Shown here: one piece after another, positions 33,323 through 45,159 of the stretch
How the letters are laid out: the number at the start of each line of letters is the position of its first letter
Position numbering within the stretch: the stretch's first letter is position 1
Assembly (NCBI RefSeq): GCF_000001735.4
Contig: NC_003076.8
Coordinates: 5,642,001-5,706,000, forward strand
DNA from: Arabidopsis thaliana
Taxonomy: Eukaryota; Streptophyta; Magnoliopsida; Brassicales; Brassicaceae
Direction: 5' to 3'
DNA length: 64,000 bases
Translations under genes and position numbers: made by a program
Notes under the pieces: model-generated
What the model was told of the DNA's origin: nothing
Seen by the model: only the letters and a program-made list of their open reading frames with translations
The model's database searches: none

Positions 33323-35912
33323 TCAGAAAATAATAGTAAGACATTTGTAATAACGTTTTGCAACTAAACTAATCTGTTTCAGTTTCATCTTCGCAACATT
33401 TTCAGCCTTCTGGAACCAAGAATCATCACTGTCTTCTTCCATTAACATTGTTCTCTCTTCATTTCCATGAACCGGATTTATGTGAATTTTCAATATCTGC
33501 GACGGTACCACTTGATAGTATAAAATCTCCGTAGTCTGCCGTGTACTAATGAGCATTTTATGGTTTACTATAATCTCTTCTCCAATCATTTCGAATCCTG
33601 CCGAGTTTGGGGTTACGTTTGAGTTGTCGTTGTCTTGTGCTTGGTTCTCAAACGAGAAAAAATCGTCGATCTCTATGTTGTCTATTGTATTGGTCCGAGA
33701 TCCGCCTGTAATAAATATACAATTATTTCCGATTAGATCATTATAATCAACATTTTATATGGTTCCAAACTTCCAATTATAATGAGTTTTATATCATACC
33801 CACCATAAAGTTCAAGATCTTGATCATTACTCTGGAAACTTGGCAAAATCAATTCTTGTTCTTCTATATAACTCTGTTAACATCATATAGATTATAGAGA
33901 CAATTAATATTTGGTCTTCGAGCATATATAAAATATAAATGACGAAATCAAATTGGTAACTATGAAATAAAATTACCTGCTCGTCAAGATTTCCAATGTG
34001 TATCAAATGATCATCAACGTTGCTGTTGTAGAATTGGTTGGAGTTACTTGCAGCGAAAGTAAAGTCGTCGAACCCACTTTGACCACTGTTTTGATGTAGT
34101 CTCTTGGAGAAATCGCTGGTTTGAGCCTGCGAGTTTTCTACTCGCAATGGTGGCAATGACATTTGGTGTTGAAACATCTCACATTGCACTTCTGTATTCA
34201 CCTATATAATAATACAACATTTTAAGATACATGTATATTTGATTCTGTATATGATACGGAATCAACTGTATTAATTAACAAATTACCTTTGATTGAGTGA
34301 GGTATGGTCCATAAGGAGATCCGTAATCTGAAAAGCTTGTAGGCATGTTTTGTGACAAGTACTGCGACCAGTCATCATGATCACTAATTGCGTTTGCGTT
34401 TCCAAATCGCGGTTGGATATGGGCAGCGGTATTATAAGGTGTGTTTGAACTTATTTCAAGATCTGAACAAACGTCAAAACTCGAGCTACCACTTATATTC
34501 GAGCTCGTGTGGACGTAAGGTTGATGCTGCTGCTGATGTTGATCCCTTGGTTTCGCCTCAATCACTATTTTCTTAAACACGCGACAGAGTGCATATGCGT
34601 CCTGAAAATAGAACAAGAATCTTGTTAGAATATAGTTTTCCCTAGTAATACATCTACTACTTTAAAGTAGATGATTGATGATTGGTTTGGTTAGTAAGTA
34701 AACCTGCATGCCAAATGCAGAAGGCTCGCATTCGGATTCATCGAGGCGATATTCATGCATGACCCAACCAGTTCTAATACCATGCGGGGCACGTCCACGG
34801 TAGTAAACTAATGTTTTCTTGGTCCCAATGGCTCGATCTCTCCAACTCACCCGCCGGTCTTTGCCTGTGGCTTTCCAATAACCGCCTTTTGTTGCCCGGT
34901 TTGTCCTTGAACCATTGGGGTACTTTCTGTCCCGTGGGCTGAAGAAGAACCATTCTTGGTCTTTGCTAGGAATCAGTGACTTCCCTGCCAATTGACATGG
35001 TTGAGTATATTAGTAAACAATAACATTTGAATACAAAATATCGATTCAAATTGAGTTTCTCTATATATGGTTTTTATTTGTTTTATTCTGTCCCCTGTAA
35101 AATATGTTATCTCTCAAGATTAAACCCTAAGGTACAAAGTGTAGACTATCATAAAAGTGTGGTGGTCCATGAGAGGTTAACGAAAAGTATTTGAGGATTT
35201 GACCAGAGGGAATCCTACAATTGCGTATGCTCTAATCAATACTACTATAGTATTATGGCTATATTGTTATATAATATATTCAGAAAAATCATATACTTCC
35301 AATCCAAGTTGAATTGACAAAAACTAATCCAAACGTTGAATTGATTCATTTTAATTGTTAAAATTTTGATTTCTTGATATATACGAAAAAGTCAAAGCTA
35401 GTACCAAAAAAAAAACACATGGTATCACAAAACTCTTTGTTATTTAAAGGGATTTCTAAATATTAGTTAAAATCCTCATGATTAGTGAATTCTAGAAATA
35501 TTTCAAAATTTTGCTTCGATTTTCAAATCAATCAAAATATGCAAACCAATATAAATGTATACATATAATTTTGGTAAAAGTGTTCTATATTATAGTTGTC
35601 CTGTTATTGTGATATATATTCTTTTTCTTTTCTTCACTCTATCTTTCGAACCTATACGTTCAAAACCTATTCAGCGCTTAGACCATAAAAGGGTCTCATT
35701 CCAAATATATATATATACTGATAGATTGATTTATGGTTAACTAAATAATTCTTACCTGGCAAGTCCCATGGTTCGCACTTGTAGAGGTCTACTTCAGGGA
35801 TAATCTCTAGCTCGATCTCTTGGCCGTTGATCTTTCTCTTGAGATAGTAAGTGATTAGTTCTTCGTCCGTTGGATGGAACCTAAAACCTGGAGGCAACGA
35901 GACCGGAGCCAT
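33323..35912 (-). CDS. NAC086: NAC086 transcription factor
   Basis: Six exons: 35912-35756, 34984-34704, 34601-34287, 34201-33977, 33873-33804, 33705-33323; 476 aa, the known length of NAC086. The NAC DNA-binding domain fills residues 1 to about 150 with its subdomains in order: [65 protein letters not shown] and WVMHEYRL. The C-terminal region is Ser-, Asn- and acid-rich, typical of activation domains, and no C-terminal membrane anchor is seen. NAC086 and its paralogue NAC045 direct enucleation of phloem sieve elements under APL, through NEN exonucleases. Start: ATG at 35912; earlier in-frame codons are not ATG. Confidence 0.96.
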
Positions 35913-37994
35913 GTATATACTCTTCAACAATATTGAAACCTCTCTATCAATTTAATATCGGATTATATAACAAAAAACTTAACGAACGGTCTTGTTTACG
36001 AGATAAACTCCAACAAGACCGATCGTTTTTGTTTATATAAATAGTTTTATAAGTATGGTTGGGTAGTAGAGAGAAGGAGAATGATGATACGAAAACCTCG
36101 AGAGAAAGAAGGAAACAGAGAGAAGACAAATGTTTTGTGTTTTCAGGGCTTGAAGGGTATAGGGTTATAAATAAAGAAGAGAAAGACAGAATTTCATATA
36201 AAAATAGTGGCAGGAAAGTGAAAGGGATGATGCCACCCTCAAATAATATATGGAACTTATAATATAAAAGTTATAAAAAGTATGGCTATACCCAATTTGT
36301 CTCTCGTAATTTTGTTTCTTCCTTACACATATTCTGATTCTTACTGTCGTTTTCTTCAAGATTCATAGGTAGGTTAATGCAAAACCGTGTTTCTTCATCA
36401 AAGTGGTCGCCTCAAATAATCACATTCTTCTCCAAGTATGGTCGGTTTGGAATGTATCCACGTGGCGGAACATCATTGGCTTCATGGGGGGAACGAATCT
36501 TGGTTTAACCAATAGAAACTGGTTTCAAATCTTTGTCTGGCGGCGCTTCTAACTGAATAAAACTGTCTCCTTTGTATCGTATCCCCACTTGCGAGAATCC
36601 TTTAGTTCCTTCGTGATTGCCGCTGATCAATATGCCATCATCTCAATTATTTCTTATATCTAATCTCTTTTCTGAAATAAAAATATTATACTTCATTTTG
36701 TATCATCTTCATTGTGTCGTCACAAGTGGCTCGAGTATGATCGTTTGATTGGTCATTAGTGTTAGTTTGTTCATCTTCCCCCATATATATCTGATCTTGT
36801 GTTCATAAGTTATGTCTCGGGAGTATGTTTTAATACCGCCCAAAACTATATTATAACCTTTTTTCAGTGTAAAAATATGAATCACTTAAACGAGGAGTCG
36901 AGGATGAGAGACAAGCTCGCTCGTTCACGAGCATGTGGCTCTAGATGGATATGAAACACATGATATAGTGACGCAAACACAAACACAAACACGAGCACAA
37001 ACGCACACATTAATTAGATTCATATGCAAGTTCATACATAGATAAATTAAAGGCATAGATATATAAAACCAAAATTTGTTTAAAGGTATAGAGATGAAGA
37101 ATAAAGGTCCACATGGTAGATCATGTGGGTCCAGCTTGTAAGCATGTGAAGAAATCCTTGGAGGCATAGATGGGCCAACCCCAGCATCACTTCTCAGCTT
37201 TTCTCATCATCATCATACACTTTTCTGTCATTATGCAAATTCCATATTCTAGATCTATATCTAATTAATCACACATATAATAAGCATTAGCATATATAAC
37301 ACATGTATATAACAAATTGTACATACCCTTCTTTACACTTTTCCCTCACATGAATCCATCTTTTTGTTCTTTACTTTTATTTATTTCTCTTTCACACACA
37401 TCTATAAGTTAATGTACTCCAAATATCTTTACCAAATAAATGTATCTTAAATTCCCAAGTTGAGAACATGAACTATTTGAATATAGTTTCAAAGAAAGTA
37501 TTTAGAAAAAATATATAATATGTAAGACAAAAACCCAAACTTCTGTCTCTTTGTTTATGCTAAGCTAATTTAAATTTTTAAAGTGTTATTAACATTTCAG
37601 AGTCTAGTGCATGTTTATTTTCTCCTAGAAAAGATGAGTGACAAAAATACCAAAAGAGAAAGGTACATCTGTAAAATTGATAAAGAGTTAAGAAGGAAAA
37701 AATGTTTAAATCATAAACTTAATCGCATACACAACTTAGCTTCAATAAATTTTTGAAAATTGTCAAAACTCAAAAATGGGGAGAAGAGGTTAAACTTGGT
37801 TTAACCGGTTCGTTCATTATACTTCCGGGTTAGCATTTTGAGCGGTTCTTTTCCGGTAACCAAACCGGATAGACATTCGAGTTATTGTTCAACCGGTTTC
37901 ACCGTCAAACGACGTCGTTGTCACAGTACTGTCCCTCACAAAAACCTCACAAAACCTCTCTTTCGTTCTCGTCTCCTCCAGAACCAGTACAACC
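35913..37994. other. 2.1-kb spacer between NAC086 and the TPR gene
   Basis: Divergent promoter region. Short palindromes such as CCACATG...CATGTGG near 37110-37129 and a CA-rich stretch at 36974-37006 are present. No coding frame or RNA gene is supported. At 37790-37915 repeated AACCGGTT-type motifs precede the plus-strand gene. Confidence 0.5.
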
Positions 37995-40900
37995 ATGGTC
38001 GACGGCGAAGTTGAAATCCTTCGCGGTTACGAGCTCCGTCTCCTCCGGTGCACTGTATCCTTTCCACAGACAGGTTCTCCTCTCGAATCCCAGCCGCTCG
38101 ATGGAACTCAATCCGGAACCCATCCACACGACTCTCTTATAACGTCTCTTTTGTCTTCAATCGAGGCTGGAGACTATCTTGGAGCTCTATCCTCCGACGC
38201 TACTAAGCTAATACTCGGAGATTCCGAGTTAAACTTGGTTGATACGGTTGATTCCGCCGAGCAAGTTTACTCCGAGCTTCTCGACAAGGTCGAATCGTTC
38301 GTGGTGAACGATTCTTCAGATGAAATCGATAAGGCTCGCCGTGCTGTTCTGGTGATGTGCTTAGCAATCGCTACTGCTTTGTGGTTCACCCGTTGCAATC
38401 TGACTGGGTAAGTCACCGAGTTTAATTCTTCGTAATTTATGAACTTCCAGTGTTCTTCAAATTTCGGAATCTGGTTATATTCAAATTCTCATTGAGGCTT
38501 TTGATTGTTTTTAAACTGTTAGGTCAACGGAAGGATCAACGAAATGTTCGTTGCCCCTTAGAGTGTCAGAGAGTAAGGAATTAGTTGAGTGGGAGAACTG
38601 GGCTAAGATTCAGCTCATGTCTGTCGGTTCTGACTTGCTTGGGAAGTTTTCTAATCTCCAGGTACTCTCTTCGTGCTACTGCATTTTTCAATTTCATCAA
38701 TTCGAGCTTTGTTGTTGTCCCAGTCTTTATTTGTGTTTCGGAGGGTGTTTGTTGGACGTTAATGTTTGAGAGGAATAAACCAAATGTATTATGCTTTAGA
38801 TATGTCCACACAAGCTTGTTGTTTTTTCTTATCTTATAGTAGAATGATCTTGATATTTCCTGCTCTTTGGTCTGCATCAAGATGACTTTATCCTGGAAGG
38901 CTCTAAGCTGTGTTGTAGGCTTCTTAGCATTCATTTCTGTTTGCTAGTATGTGAATTAGCTTATATCTGTGTACATTATATATTAGTAGCTATCTGAAGT
39001 AGTACCGATCTGTCTTTGTTTGTACTTTGTAGTGAACTCTATGCAACCCAAACTACTTTTTTTTTCCTGCAGCATTTAGTTTTTGCTAGATTGCTCCTGT
39101 TCAAGTTGAAAGATTTGTTGTTTGAGATAACTTCAACTGAAACTTTTGAAGTAAGGAGTATTTCATGGTGGCTTGTCAGAGTTTTACTGATTCATCAAAG
39201 AGTTCTACAAGAGCGATCTTCATCTTTGTTTGAAATGTTGCAAGTTTACATGGCCGAAGCTATAGACCATTTTGGAGAATTGGAAAAAGTAAAAAGCTAC
39301 TGGGGTGCCAATTTGCTAGAAGACGAAGCTTCATCCATCACGTCAACTATCCATCTGGAAGCATGTGTACTGCAATATATATATGGAAGGATTGATCCTT
39401 CACGGTAAGTTACCATTGAGACTTACATGTTTATAGCTTTTTGTCCTAGGATATTGACCAGATTACTTTGGTTTCGCCTGATTCCGTTTTTAAGAAAATA
39501 AGGAGAGGTTTGCGACTCATGTAGTTACGAAATTGAGCTGGTATAGCACATATGTATATAGTTGTTACTCCTCTCATTTCTGATAGCTATCACATACCAT
39601 TCCATGACCTTTTATCTACTTGTCTGCTTTAGTATATTGGTCTTGATTCGGAGTAAAATTGTCAGGTTGCAGCTTGAATCTGCTAAAGCAGCAGCAAGCC
39701 TAGAGTTCTCTGTTACCGGGGCTCTTGGATTTCGTACTATTCACCAAGTAAGATATGAGATAAATTTTTCCTTTTTGATGTATTCGGCTATGTTATTCTA
39801 AATTCCTCTGATCTTGTTATAGGTAGATCCAAAGGCACAGATGGTATTGGTAGCCAATACTAGCTCATCCAATGGGGATGTGAGGTTGGCCTCTGAGAAA
39901 GCTGATGTTGGACCTTATGAAGCTTGGGGAGGTGAAGCACCTGAAGTATATATGACTCCCAAACTAGTGAACAACGAGAGTGAAGCTGGCAAAGATTCTG
40001 TGCCCTTGAAACCAGTTGAACAGGCATTGATTTTGGCCCAGTGCCTTCTAATTGAAAGGGGTAGTCGGCACGATGAGATGCAAAGTAAGTGAACTCGAAG
40101 TCAAGTGTATTTGCAATGTCTATTTCTCAAAAGTTTAATGCTTTATGGAGAGCTCAGGTGGAAAGATAGAGAAGAATATTAACACTTCTCCTACACAATT
40201 AAGCTACTAGGCATTTGTTGTAACTGCAATTAAAAAACTTAGAAAGGATCGTTACGGTGTTGCCAAATTACTACAGAGACCGTGAAGGAGAAGAAGCAAT
40301 TGTCAACTAGTTTTACTCACTTGTGTTGAACGAAATTGTTTTACTCACTAGTTTTATTTATATATTCTAATACTTTTTTCTTCTGCAGGATGGGATATGG
40401 CTCCATATATTGAGGCAATAGATTCTCAAAAGTCAACATATTTTGTTGTAAGTTTCAAACTCTCAGTTAATTTATTCTTACAAAGTGACTGAGTTTAAAT
40501 ATTGATGTATGGATCTGTTGGTTTTTCATTTCGTCACAACTATGCAAGTAAAACAAACTGACTGACTTTTGTTCTTCGTACATGGGAATAGCTACGGTGT
40601 TTTTGTGACTTACTACGTGTTCGATGGGAATCAACTAGAGGTCGTACAAAGGGACGCGCCCTAGAGATGATGGATAAATTGGTATGTGTGAACAGCGCTC
40701 GTATTATCAATTTTGGTTTTCCTTTTTGATTGTATATCTCCCAGGCTGAAACACTCATATTGTAGTGTTATTTCATTCTGTCCCTAAGTATAGCTCTGAT
40801 AATTTTCCTTTATCAGGTTGGAGCTATTAACAAGAGCGATCCTGGAGTATCAAACAGGATCCCTTTATGCTATGCTGTCCATCTTCCTACTATTCCTGCT

Positions 40901-43597
40901 CTGAGAAAGTAGGATATTCTCTTTACGTGCATGTATAGATATCCTTTTAGGGGTTTTCTGCGGTCTTATTCATTTATTTTCATCGTTCCATTTTGATTTT
41001 AACCACAGGGAATACGGTGAGCTTCTGGTGAGTTGCGGTTTGGTTGGGGAAGCAATCACCATATTTGAGAGCCTGGAATTGTGGGATAATCTAATCTACT
41101 GCTACTGGTATTTTTTTTTTTTTTTTAAATACTGCGTTGTGATGAATTCAGCTTCGCTTGTTTCCCCCTTCCCCTCTATGGTTTCTATCTTCTGTTGCAA
41201 AACTTATTACGTGACTTGAAATTCAGCCTTCTGGGAAAGAAATCAGCAGCTGTAGATCTCATCAATGCACGGCTTCTTGAACGGCCAAATGACCCAAGAT
41301 TATGGTAATCTGTTATTTGGTGGTACCCTTAGTCTGTTCTTTTCTTGTTGTTTATATCTTAATTAATAAATCACTGTGAAGTGCCATAATTATCTGCTGT
41401 GAACGTACGCTTAATCTTATTATAAGCAGATATTTCTTTAAGCTTTGTATATACGAGAGAAAGTTATTATGGTATCCGATCGTTAAATTAAATGTGATGA
41501 TAAATATTGGTTTCAGGTGTTCACTTGGTGATGTTACTATAAATGATTCCTGTTATGAAAAAGCCCTGGAAGTTTCAAATGATAAGTCAGTTCGTGCTAA
41601 GGTAGTTTGAGACAGAAAACTGAAAAATCTTTTATGTTCTTCTCTCTTAGTCCATGCTCTAATTATCTTCATCTTGCAGCGCGCTCTTGCTCGCAGCGCA
41701 TACAATCGCGGTGATTTTGAGAAGTCAAAGATGCTGTGGTATGTTGAACAATTTGGATCTGTCTTTTTTTTTCTAAAACGGAACTGGATTTATGAATTTG
41801 GCCCTTCAGGCTGATTTACTTGTGAGACGTCTCATTTTTTTTCTTACTTTTAGGGAGGCTGCAATGGCCTTAAATTCTCTGTACCCAGATGGTTGGTTTG
41901 CTCTTGGTGCTGCTGCGTTGAAGGTATCTTACTTCATATTCTCCAATAGTTTAGTAGCAATATGTTTCCATTCCAATGTCATTAGATTGACTACATTGAC
42001 ATTCTTGTCATGTTGGCTGAGAGGTATACTAATTTAACATCTCCTACATGATACCATAGGCCAGGGATGTTCAGAAAGCACTGGATGCATTCACTTTTGC
42101 TGTTCAACTTGATCCCGACAATGGGGAGGCTTGGAACAACATTGCTTGTCTGTAAGCATTTCAGTTTCACTATTCTGCTCTGTTTGTTCTGAAATTACTG
42201 AGAAAATTAATTGTTTTCTTCACACATATCCTTACTATTTAACTTCACGACTCACTGCTCACCTGCTTTATGACATTTGTAATGGATGATGCTGAATGTG
42301 TAATAATCTGTGAGTGCAGGCATATGATAAAGAAAAAGAGCAAAGAATCATTCATTGCGTTCAAAGAAGCACTTAAATTCAAGTATCTCTCTATCCTTTA
42401 CGGTTTGTTACTTGAGCTATGAAAATCAGAGTTAGTAACTGAAAAATATTGTGTCAACAGGCGAGATAGCTGGCAGATGTGGGAAAATTTCAGTCATGTC
42501 GCTATGGATGTGGGAAATATTGATCAGGTAAATGCAGCTATTAATTTATAACTTTAATATTCTACTCTTGTCTAAAAACAGCAACTGTCACTTCCCCGTA
42601 TATTTGTTTTATTTTAGCTTAGGAGTTAAACAAATTGGCTTCATCTTTGTGTTTTTTTCTCTTCCAGGCCTTTGAAGCTATACAACAGATACTGAAAATG
42701 AGCAAAAACAAGAGGGTTGATGTTGTTTTATTGGACCGTATAATGACAGAGTTAGAAAAGAGGAATTCAGCATGTAAGTCATCATCTTCATCGACTGAAA
42801 CCGAAGCTTCTTCAGATGAGTCAACAGAAACAAAACCATGTACTGCAACACCAGCTGAAACTCAACGCCAGCTAGAATTACTTGGGAAAGTTATTCAGCA
42901 GGTTAGCAAAACATTTCAACTAGTATTATCTCTGTATTGTCTCATTCTCCGAGTGATAACTCTTGAGGATGCATTTGATATGTAGCTTTGTATAGTCCCT
43001 TTATGTGATTCCTTCATTTGATTATTTCTTTTATAGATTGTCAAAACAGAAAGTACAGCAGAAATCTGGGGGTTATATGCAAGATGGAGTAGAATCAAAG
43101 GAGATCTTACGGTATGCAGCGAGGCACTGTTAAAGCAAGTGCGATCATATCAGGTATCTAATAATGACTGATGATTTACCAAAGCCACTCTTTTATCAGT
43201 GAGCAGTATTTGATGACATATCGATATCTCTGCCAGGGATCAGAAGTGTGGAAAGACAAAGAGCGTTTCAAGAAGTTTGCAAGAGCATCATTGGAACTTT
43301 GTAGAGTGTATATGGAGATCTCAGCTTCCATAGGAAGCAAACGAGAACTGTTTACTGCTGAGATGCATTTGAAGAACACAATCAAACAAGTAACAAACCA
43401 AACTTATCATTAATTAATCCCCACAATACTTACTAAGCTTTTTGATCAGAATCAATAAAAATGGCTGACATATGTATGTGTAGGCTACAGTGAGCTTCTT
43501 GGACAGTGAAGAATTGAAGGAACTTGAAAGTTGCCTTGAGGAGGTAAGAAATGTCATGCAGAAAAGTGAAGAAGAGTATAGAGATACAAAAACATGA
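37995..43597 (+). CDS. Large tetratricopeptide-repeat protein, TTC27 homologue
   Basis: Twenty exons, all in phase: 37995-38407, 38523-38661, 39073-39404, 39666-39747, 39823-40084, 40389-40447, 40592-40681, 40817-40908, 41009-41107, 41227-41304, 41517-41601, 41680-41738, 41854-41923, 42060-42151, 42320-42382, 42461-42527, 42668-42901, 43037-43153, 43237-43389, 43484-43597; 899 aa. The TPR region is clear at about 590-695: RALARSAYNRGDFEKSKMLWEAA, then DGWFALGAAALK, then AFTFAVQLDPDNGEAWNN, then KRDSWQMWENF, the order seen in animal TTC27. A Ser/Glu/Thr-rich linker follows. Animal TTC27 is an essential TPR protein with a proposed role in assembly or RNA processing; the plant role is unproven. 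Probably At5g17270. Confidence 0.92.
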
Positions 43598-44354
43598 AAG
43601 AAGAAAAGACTTGTCACTATCATCATAGATTAGCATTTGGTTTCTGGGTGTTGTAAAATTAAATCATTTCTGTTGTTTGGTTTATGGGTGTTGTAAAATT
43701 AATCATTTTTGTTGTTTGGGTTAAAGACATTGTTGAGATGATAACTTAATGTTTCTTTTTTTGCGATTATACGAGTTTTGAGTTTACATGTTTCTGAAAT
43801 TCCTTTGGGGATGCAGAATTGCAGATTGCAGAAGCAGATGATAACTTTAATGGTTCATTCAAATTTGCCCAGAGAGGAAAACCCTTAAGTAACAAATGCA
43901 AAAATAGACCTTAATTATGGTCCAAGTAAGCGAAAGTAAAAATTATACTCATGTTCAGGAACACAATGTCCAAGTAAATTTGGAAAAGTTAGAGAAAAAG
44001 AAAATCAAATTTCTAAGAGATTTGTGCAAGCTTGTGTGATTATAGAAGATAATCACACCTCAATCTTATACAGCATCTCCTTGTTTCATGTCTGTTAAAT
44101 CTGTAATCCTTATTGTTAAAAAGAGTTGAGAATCTCAAAATCATGGCGCAGCTGAAGATCAAGAAGTTGTTGGTTCTTGTGTTCAAAAAAGATGTCGTGC
44201 CGTTTTAACGTTTAGAAGATAAATATGCGTGCCGTTTATGATTGGCGGCTTTTTTTGCCAACTATAGGATGACAGGTCATAAAGAAATCAATTCTGACAC
44301 GAAAAAAGGAAATAGAAAAAAAAAGAAGAGAACAAATCTTTTTGATCTGTGCGT
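43598..44354. other. TPR gene 3' region and promoter of the oxidoreductase-like gene
   Basis: A 38-bp near-repeat (TTTGGTTTNTGGGTGTTGTAAAATTAA) occurs twice at about 43636-43730 in the 3' UTR. No gene is seen. Confidence 0.45.
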
Positions 44355-44762
44355 ATGGTTGTTGTGTCTCTTCTTCCTCGAATCTCGATCGTTACATCAC
44401 CGGGTTCTAGCCTTCACGATGTGCTTTTGAGCATGAGATTTGGTTTGACGCGACATCTCCCTCTCAAACGATCTTTCTCCAATTATTCAATCACTTCCGT
44501 ATCTCCAGAACAACAGCTCAAATCTCCGGTGACCATGGCGACGACCGAGAGCAAGAATCTTGTAGAAGCTTCCAAGGAGGAGACAAACAAGAAGGAGACA
44601 GAAGATAAGAAGGAGGTGGGAGTTTCGGTTCCTCCACCGCCAGAGAAACCAGAGCCTGGCGATTGTTGCGGTAGCGGTTGCGTCCGATGCGTTTGGGATG
44701 TTTATTACGATGAGCTCGAAGATTACAACAAGCAGCTTTCTGGAGAAACTAAATCAATTTGA
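44355..44762 (+). CDS. Oxidoreductase-like domain protein (OXLD1 type)
   Basis: A single exon of 135 aa. The C-terminal 37 residues form the oxidoreductase-like N-terminal domain: PEPGDCCGSGCVRC, then VWDVYYDELEDY, a cysteine motif (C104, C105, C109, C112) seen in small mitochondrial eukaryotic proteins of unknown chemistry. The first 60 residues (MVVVSLLPRISIVTSPG..., RHLPLKRSFS) are basic and hydroxylated, a likely mitochondrial presequence. The middle is Lys/Glu-rich. A second in-frame ATG at 44535 has the better context (ACCATGGCG) and would give a 75-aa form without the presequence. Probably At5g17280. Confidence 0.85.
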   Translation: MVVVSLLPRISIVTSPGSSLHDVLLSMRFGLTRHLPLKRSFSNYSITSVSPEQQLKSPVTMATTESKNLVEASKEETNKKETEDKKEVGVSVPPPPEKPEPGDCCGSGCVRCVWDVYYDELEDYNKQLSGETKSI

Positions 44763-45159
44763 CTGATTTTTCCTCGCATTGTTAATGGAGAAATTAAACA
44801 TTTGTCTTTGTCGATTTGATGATACAGTGCTTTTGTTGAACAACATTTTGGATCTCTCTATGAACTTGAGCTGATTTACTTGTGAATAGAAGAAAGTAGT
44901 GATTATTATATCGACCATAAATTGATTTCAATCAAATTTGCTCAGAGAGGAAACCGTCAAGTAACAAATGTAAAAGAGCTAACGAGTCAATCAAAATATT
45001 TCTACTTTCTTTTCTGTATTCTGTGTTCTTGCTTCTATCAGAAATAGAAGAAGTAGCTGTATACAACAAATCATTGATTCTTTCGGATTTGTAAGATGGA
45101 ACGAGAAAGCAATTTGATTCAATTCACAGATGGATTGTAACTGCAGAGAACCTTACACT
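44763..45159. other. Convergent 3' regions of the oxidoreductase-like gene and ATG5
   Basis: The block CAAATTTGCTCAGAGAGGAAA near 44935 is also found, slightly altered, in the preceding spacer (about 43860). No gene is seen. Confidence 0.4.

Noticed and set aside
37105-37200. Possible microRNA precursor near a CCACATG/CATGTGG palindrome
   Set aside because: The inverted repeat is only 7 bp per arm and no extended ~20-nt duplex could be found around it.
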